Positions 61,248 to 64,000 of a stretch of 64,000 nt of DNA are shown piece after piece. Below the pieces are notes generated by a model. The model did no database searches, was not told where the DNA came from, and saw only the letters and a list, made by a program, of their open reading frames with translations. Each line of letters starts with the position of its first letter. Within the stretch, counting starts at the first letter, position 1. Both the position numbers and the translations under genes were made by a program. Source of the DNA: Ruegeria lacuscaerulensis (lineage in GTDB: Bacteria > Pseudomonadota > Alphaproteobacteria > Rhodobacterales > Rhodobacteraceae); assembly GCF_013033355.1 (NCBI RefSeq), contig NZ_WQDY01000010.1, positions 62,001-126,000 on the forward strand, written 5' to 3'.

Positions 61248-62297
61248 TCAGTCCAGCCAGCCTTTCAAATTGTCCTCGATTACTTTGCCCAAAGCAGCAA
61301 TGTGCGAATCGTCGTCGTTGAGGCAGGGAATATAGGTAAAGCTCTCGCCGCCGGCTTCTTCAAAGCTTTCCTTGATCTCTTCGTTGATTTCTTCCAGCGT
61401 CTCGATGCAATCGGCTGAAAACGCAGGCGCGATCACCGCGATATTCTTTTTCCCCTGACGCGCCAGTTCTGCCACGTGATCGACCGTGTAAGGCTTCAGC
61501 CATTCCTCGGGGCCGAATCGCGACTGGAAGGTTGAGACAAGCTGATCATCCGCCCAACCCAGCCGTTCTTTCAGAAGGCGAGAGGTTTTTGCACATTGGC
61601 AGTGATAGGGATCGCCCTGCTGCAGATAGCGGTCCGGCATTCCGTGATAGGAGCAGACCAGAATGTCGGGCTTGGTCTCCATCGCGGCGTAGGCCTGTTC
61701 CACCGACCCGGCCAAAGCGTCGATATAGGCAGGTTCGTCGAAATAAGCCGGAACCGTTCGGCTGGAGGGTTGCCAAGCCTCCTCCATCAGGGCGCGGAAG
61801 AATTGGTCATTGGCAGTAGCCGTCGTTGCACCTGCATATTGCGGGTAGAGCGGGAAGAACAGGATGCGATCACAACCCGCGGCCACCATCTCGCGCACTT
61901 TGGATTTGGTTGAGGGGTTGCCGTAGCGCATACAGAAATCGACCATCACCTGATCGCCATAGCGCGCCTGCATCGCATCGCGCATCTTGGCGGTTTGGTC
62001 CTTTGTGATCGTCATCAGCGGGCTTTCGCCCTTGTCGTGGTTCCAGATCGACTTGTACGCCTCGCCCGAGCTGAAGGGCCGTTTGGTCAAAATGATCCCC
62101 TGCAGGATCGGCTGCCATTTCCATTTCGGATAGTCGATGACGCGCTGATCCGACAAGAACTCGTTCAGGTAACGGCGCATGGGCCAATAGGTATAGTCGT
62201 CCGGCGTGCCCAGATTGGCCAGCAGAATGCCGACGCGGCCCATTTTCACCTTCGGGTGGTCGGCAGGGGCATGGGCGGGGCGAGTGGCGTCAAACAT
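61248..62297 (-). CDS. hemH: Ferrochelatase
   Basis: 349 residues. Core blocks are VGILLANLGTPDDYTYWPMRRYLNEFLSDQRVID, SYHGMPDRYLQQGDPYHCQC (metal-binding histidine), STFQSRFGPEEWLKPYT and IAPAFSADCIETLEEI. It inserts Fe2+ into protoporphyrin IX at the membrane. The ATG at 62297 with AGGAAG is preferred to the extension at 62357. It lies 56 bases after the methyltransferase gene on the same strand. Confidence 0.95.
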   Translation of the reverse strand: MFDATRPAHAPADHPKVKMGRVGILLANLGTPDDYTYWPMRRYLNEFLSDQRVIDYPKWKWQPILQGIILTKRPFSSGEAYKSIWNHDKGESPLMTITKDQTAKMRDAMQARYGDQVMVDFCMRYGNPSTKSKVREMVAAGCDRILFFPLYPQYAGATTATANDQFFRALMEEAWQPSSRTVPAYFDEPAYIDALAGSVEQAYAAMETKPDILVCSYHGMPDRYLQQGDPYHCQCAKTSRLLKERLGWADDQLVSTFQSRFGPEEWLKPYTVDHVAELARQGKKNIAVIAPAFSADCIETLEEINEEIKESFEEAGGESFTYIPCLNDDDSHIAALGKVIEDNLKGWLD

Positions 62298-62353
62298 GAG
62301 GGGCTTCCTGAATTTCTTTGTACCGGGCTGAGATAAACGGATTTGTCCAGTCG

Positions 62354-63184
62354 TCAATCGGTCAGTTTGCCCTCTTTTGTGCCCAGCGCTTCAGCAAGGC
62401 GGGTTTGGGCCGATCCAGGGCGCAGGGGCTTTTGCTGACTGTCATCAGGGGACCAGCCGGTCAGGCAGATCAGTTCATAGGTGGTGTTCAGCCGCCCTTC
62501 GGGCGTTGCAAAGTGATCGGCGTATATCTGCTGGGCGCGGTCAAAGATCTGCCGCCGAGTGGGGCGTTTGATGCGATCGGTTAGGCTGTTGGTTTCACCC
62601 ATGGCGCGCAAGTCCTGCATTAGGTGCCGCAGGTCGCGGTATTCCGCCGCCAGTCGCGTCGTATCTGCCACCGGCAAGGCCAGCCCGGCCCGTTGCAGCA
62701 AGCCGCCCAGATCACGCAGTTCGCCCATCGGTGCGATGCGTGGGCTGAGCCCGCCAGAGATTTCGATCTCGGCCTGACCCAATGCTGCGCGCAGTTCGTG
62801 CAGGGTTTCTCCGCCCAGACAGACCACCAGCAACAGCCCGTCAGGCTGCAGGGCCCGGTGGCATTGAATGAGTTGGCCGACAGGGTCGTTGGCCCAGTGC
62901 AGCGCCAACGCGTGGATCACCAGATCATGCGCGCCGGGGGTCAGGTTCAGCACCTCATCATCCGCCACGATCTGCGCTTTTGGCATCACATCTCGCCAGA
63001 CATGGGCGAAGGGCGTCACCACAGCCGGAGCCGTAAAGGTTTTGTTAACCATGCTGAGTCGATCCTGAACCTCGTCCACGGCGGCGCGGTGCAAGAACAG
63101 CGCCTCGTCCCGCGCGCGGGCGCGATGCAGGGTCAGGGCCTTGCGGTCGAACAGAGAGGGTGCGTTGGAAGCAGGCAGTTTCAT
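62354..63184 (-). CDS. SAM-dependent methyltransferase, NDUFAF5/BioC-like
   Basis: 276 residues. It begins with LFDRKALTLHRARARDEALFLHRAAVDEVQDRLSMV, the typical N-terminus of alphaproteobacterial homologues of mitochondrial NDUFAF5, then HDLVIHALALHWANDPVGQLIQCHRALQPDGLLLVVCLGGETLHELR. The GxGxG loop of class I methyltransferases is poorly conserved, as in this group. Possible target is complex I or another protein; unproven. Divergent from comF. Confidence 0.82.
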   Translation of the reverse strand: MKLPASNAPSLFDRKALTLHRARARDEALFLHRAAVDEVQDRLSMVNKTFTAPAVVTPFAHVWRDVMPKAQIVADDEVLNLTPGAHDLVIHALALHWANDPVGQLIQCHRALQPDGLLLVVCLGGETLHELRAALGQAEIEISGGLSPRIAPMGELRDLGGLLQRAGLALPVADTTRLAAEYRDLRHLMQDLRAMGETNSLTDRIKRPTRRQIFDRAQQIYADHFATPEGRLNTTYELICLTGWSPDDSQQKPLRPGSAQTRLAEALGTKEGKLTD

Positions 63185-63230
63185 AGGGCGCAAGTATCGC
63201 ATCTGGCCGCGGATTCAAACCGCCCTTCAG

Positions 63231-63929
63231 ATGATCTATCCACCCCGCTGCATGGGGTGTGGAGAGCTGACCGAGTCCGATTTCGGCCTCTGCGGCCCCT
63301 GTTGGCGCGACACGCCCTTTATCGGAGGGGTGGTCTGCGAAAGCTGCGGAATGCCTCTGCCTGGTGAGGCAGATGGCCACCGTATTGAATGCGACGACTG
63401 TATGAAAACGCCCCGACCATGGCGGGACGGACGCTCGGCGCTGTTGTATGATGGTAAGGCACGGGGGCTGATCCTTGCGTTGAAACATGGCGACAGGCCG
63501 GAATTGGCACGTCCGTCGGCGCGGTGGATGGCGCAGGCGGGTCGAGATTTGTTCCGCGACGATATGTTGCTGGCCCCGGTGCCACTGCATTGGTCCCGAT
63601 TGTTGAAACGGCGCTATAACCAGTCGGCCCTGCTGGCGCAGCATCTGGGGCGGCACACGGGGGTTGAGGTCTGCCCCGACCTGCTGATCCGACGCATTAA
63701 AACCCCGGTTCTGGATGGAAAAACCGCCGCGCAGCGGGCCAAGACGCTGGAAAACGCCATTGCGCCGCATCCCAAACGCTTAAACCGGATGCACGGGCGG
63801 GATGTGCTGTTGGTGGATGACGTGATGACCTCGGGCGCGACGCTGGCGGCTTGTGCGCGAGTCTGTCTTGCGTCGGGCGCAAATCATATTTTCGTGTTGA
63901 CCCTAGCGCGCGTTGCCAAGGATACCTAA
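63231..63929 (+). CDS. comF: ComF family phosphoribosyltransferase-like protein
   Basis: 232 residues: an N-terminal zinc-finger region with CMGCG, CGPC, CESCG and CDDC pairs, and a C-terminal phosphoribosyltransferase-like domain with VLLVDDVMTSGAT (PRPP-binding motif). ComF proteins take part in DNA uptake processing in competent bacteria, although homologues exist in non-competent species. The start is uncertain: the ATG at 63231 lacks a strong ribosome-binding site, and the open frame extends to 63141, overlapping the divergent methyltransferase gene. Confidence 0.85.
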   Translation: MIYPPRCMGCGELTESDFGLCGPCWRDTPFIGGVVCESCGMPLPGEADGHRIECDDCMKTPRPWRDGRSALLYDGKARGLILALKHGDRPELARPSARWMAQAGRDLFRDDMLLAPVPLHWSRLLKRRYNQSALLAQHLGRHTGVEVCPDLLIRRIKTPVLDGKTAAQRAKTLENAIAPHPKRLNRMHGRDVLLVDDVMTSGATLAACARVCLASGANHIFVLTLARVAKDT

Positions 63930-63966
63930 TTCGCGCAGGATTACGCGAAACCCGAAGGGACGACTT

Positions 63967-64000
63967 ATGAAACCGGTTGAGATTTACACATCGCCTCTGT
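63967..64000 (+). CDS. grxC: Glutaredoxin 3, N-terminal end
   Basis: The window ends after MKPVEIYTSPL, the typical start of a small glutaredoxin (the CxxC would come next). GAAGGG precedes the ATG. comF-grxC adjacency is common in Rhodobacteraceae. Only 11 codons are visible. Confidence 0.7.
   Translation, partial: MKPVEIYTSPL

Noticed and set aside
1-64000. CRISPR array, insertion sequence or transposon ends
   Set aside because: No regularly spaced repeats, transposase motifs or terminal inverted repeats with target duplications were seen.

Overview
The window reads as chromosomal DNA of a marine alphaproteobacterium of the family Rhodobacteraceae (Roseobacter group, Ruegeria/Silicibacter-like). 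The evidence is moderately high GC with strong codon bias, a TyrB that looks like the Paracoccus aromatic aminotransferase, a DUF1523 membrane protein, a flagellar cluster that includes an SltF-type lytic transglycosylase, CtrA-like boxes (TTAA-N7-TTAA) in flagellar intergenic regions, and a glcDEF glycolate oxidase operon. I see no tRNA, rRNA, CRISPR array, insertion sequence or prophage. Family assignments are made by eye from motifs and remembered sequences; no search was run.

Layout: 0-16.9 kb is mostly housekeeping. It holds the end of a sulfurtransferase gene, tyrB, the glnK-amtB nitrogen pair, a class A penicillin-binding protein, leuB, a peroxiredoxin-like protein, an EEP-family phosphatase/nuclease with a membrane partner, leuC-hdeD-leuD, an MscS channel, rsfS-rlmH and a flavodoxin-like protein. 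16.9-27.5 kb holds glcDEF behind a palindromic operator candidate, two tandem secreted trypsin-like proteases, an Hsp20 chaperone, a glycine-zipper lipoprotein, a large exported phytase-like protein and gabD.

27.8-35.8 kb is a same-strand, tightly coupled run of eleven genes that I cannot tie to any characterised pathway. It encodes a long coiled-coil protein, an AAA+ ATPase, two large soluble proteins of unknown function, six small membrane proteins and a DUF1523 membrane protein. The start of one large gene is duplicated upstream and flanks a small AT-richer membrane gene, which suggests a modular locus. This is the best candidate for an undescribed system here.

35.8-52.8 kb is a flagellar cluster in three transcription blocks: fliI-motB-flgE-flgK-flgL-flgI (minus), flgB-flgC-fliE-fliQ-flgF-flgG-flgA-flgH-fliL (plus) and sltF-flhA-fliR-flhB-(FliJ-like candidate) (minus). 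52.8-64 kb holds an Lrp/AsnC regulator with an MFS transporter, an RNase D-like gene, kdsD-lptC-lptA-lptB, then hpf and ptsN (without the rpoN that commonly sits between lptB and hpf), a CAP-domain lipoprotein, an L,D-transpeptidase, a 60-residue exported peptide, hemH, a methyltransferase, comF and the start of a glutaredoxin gene.
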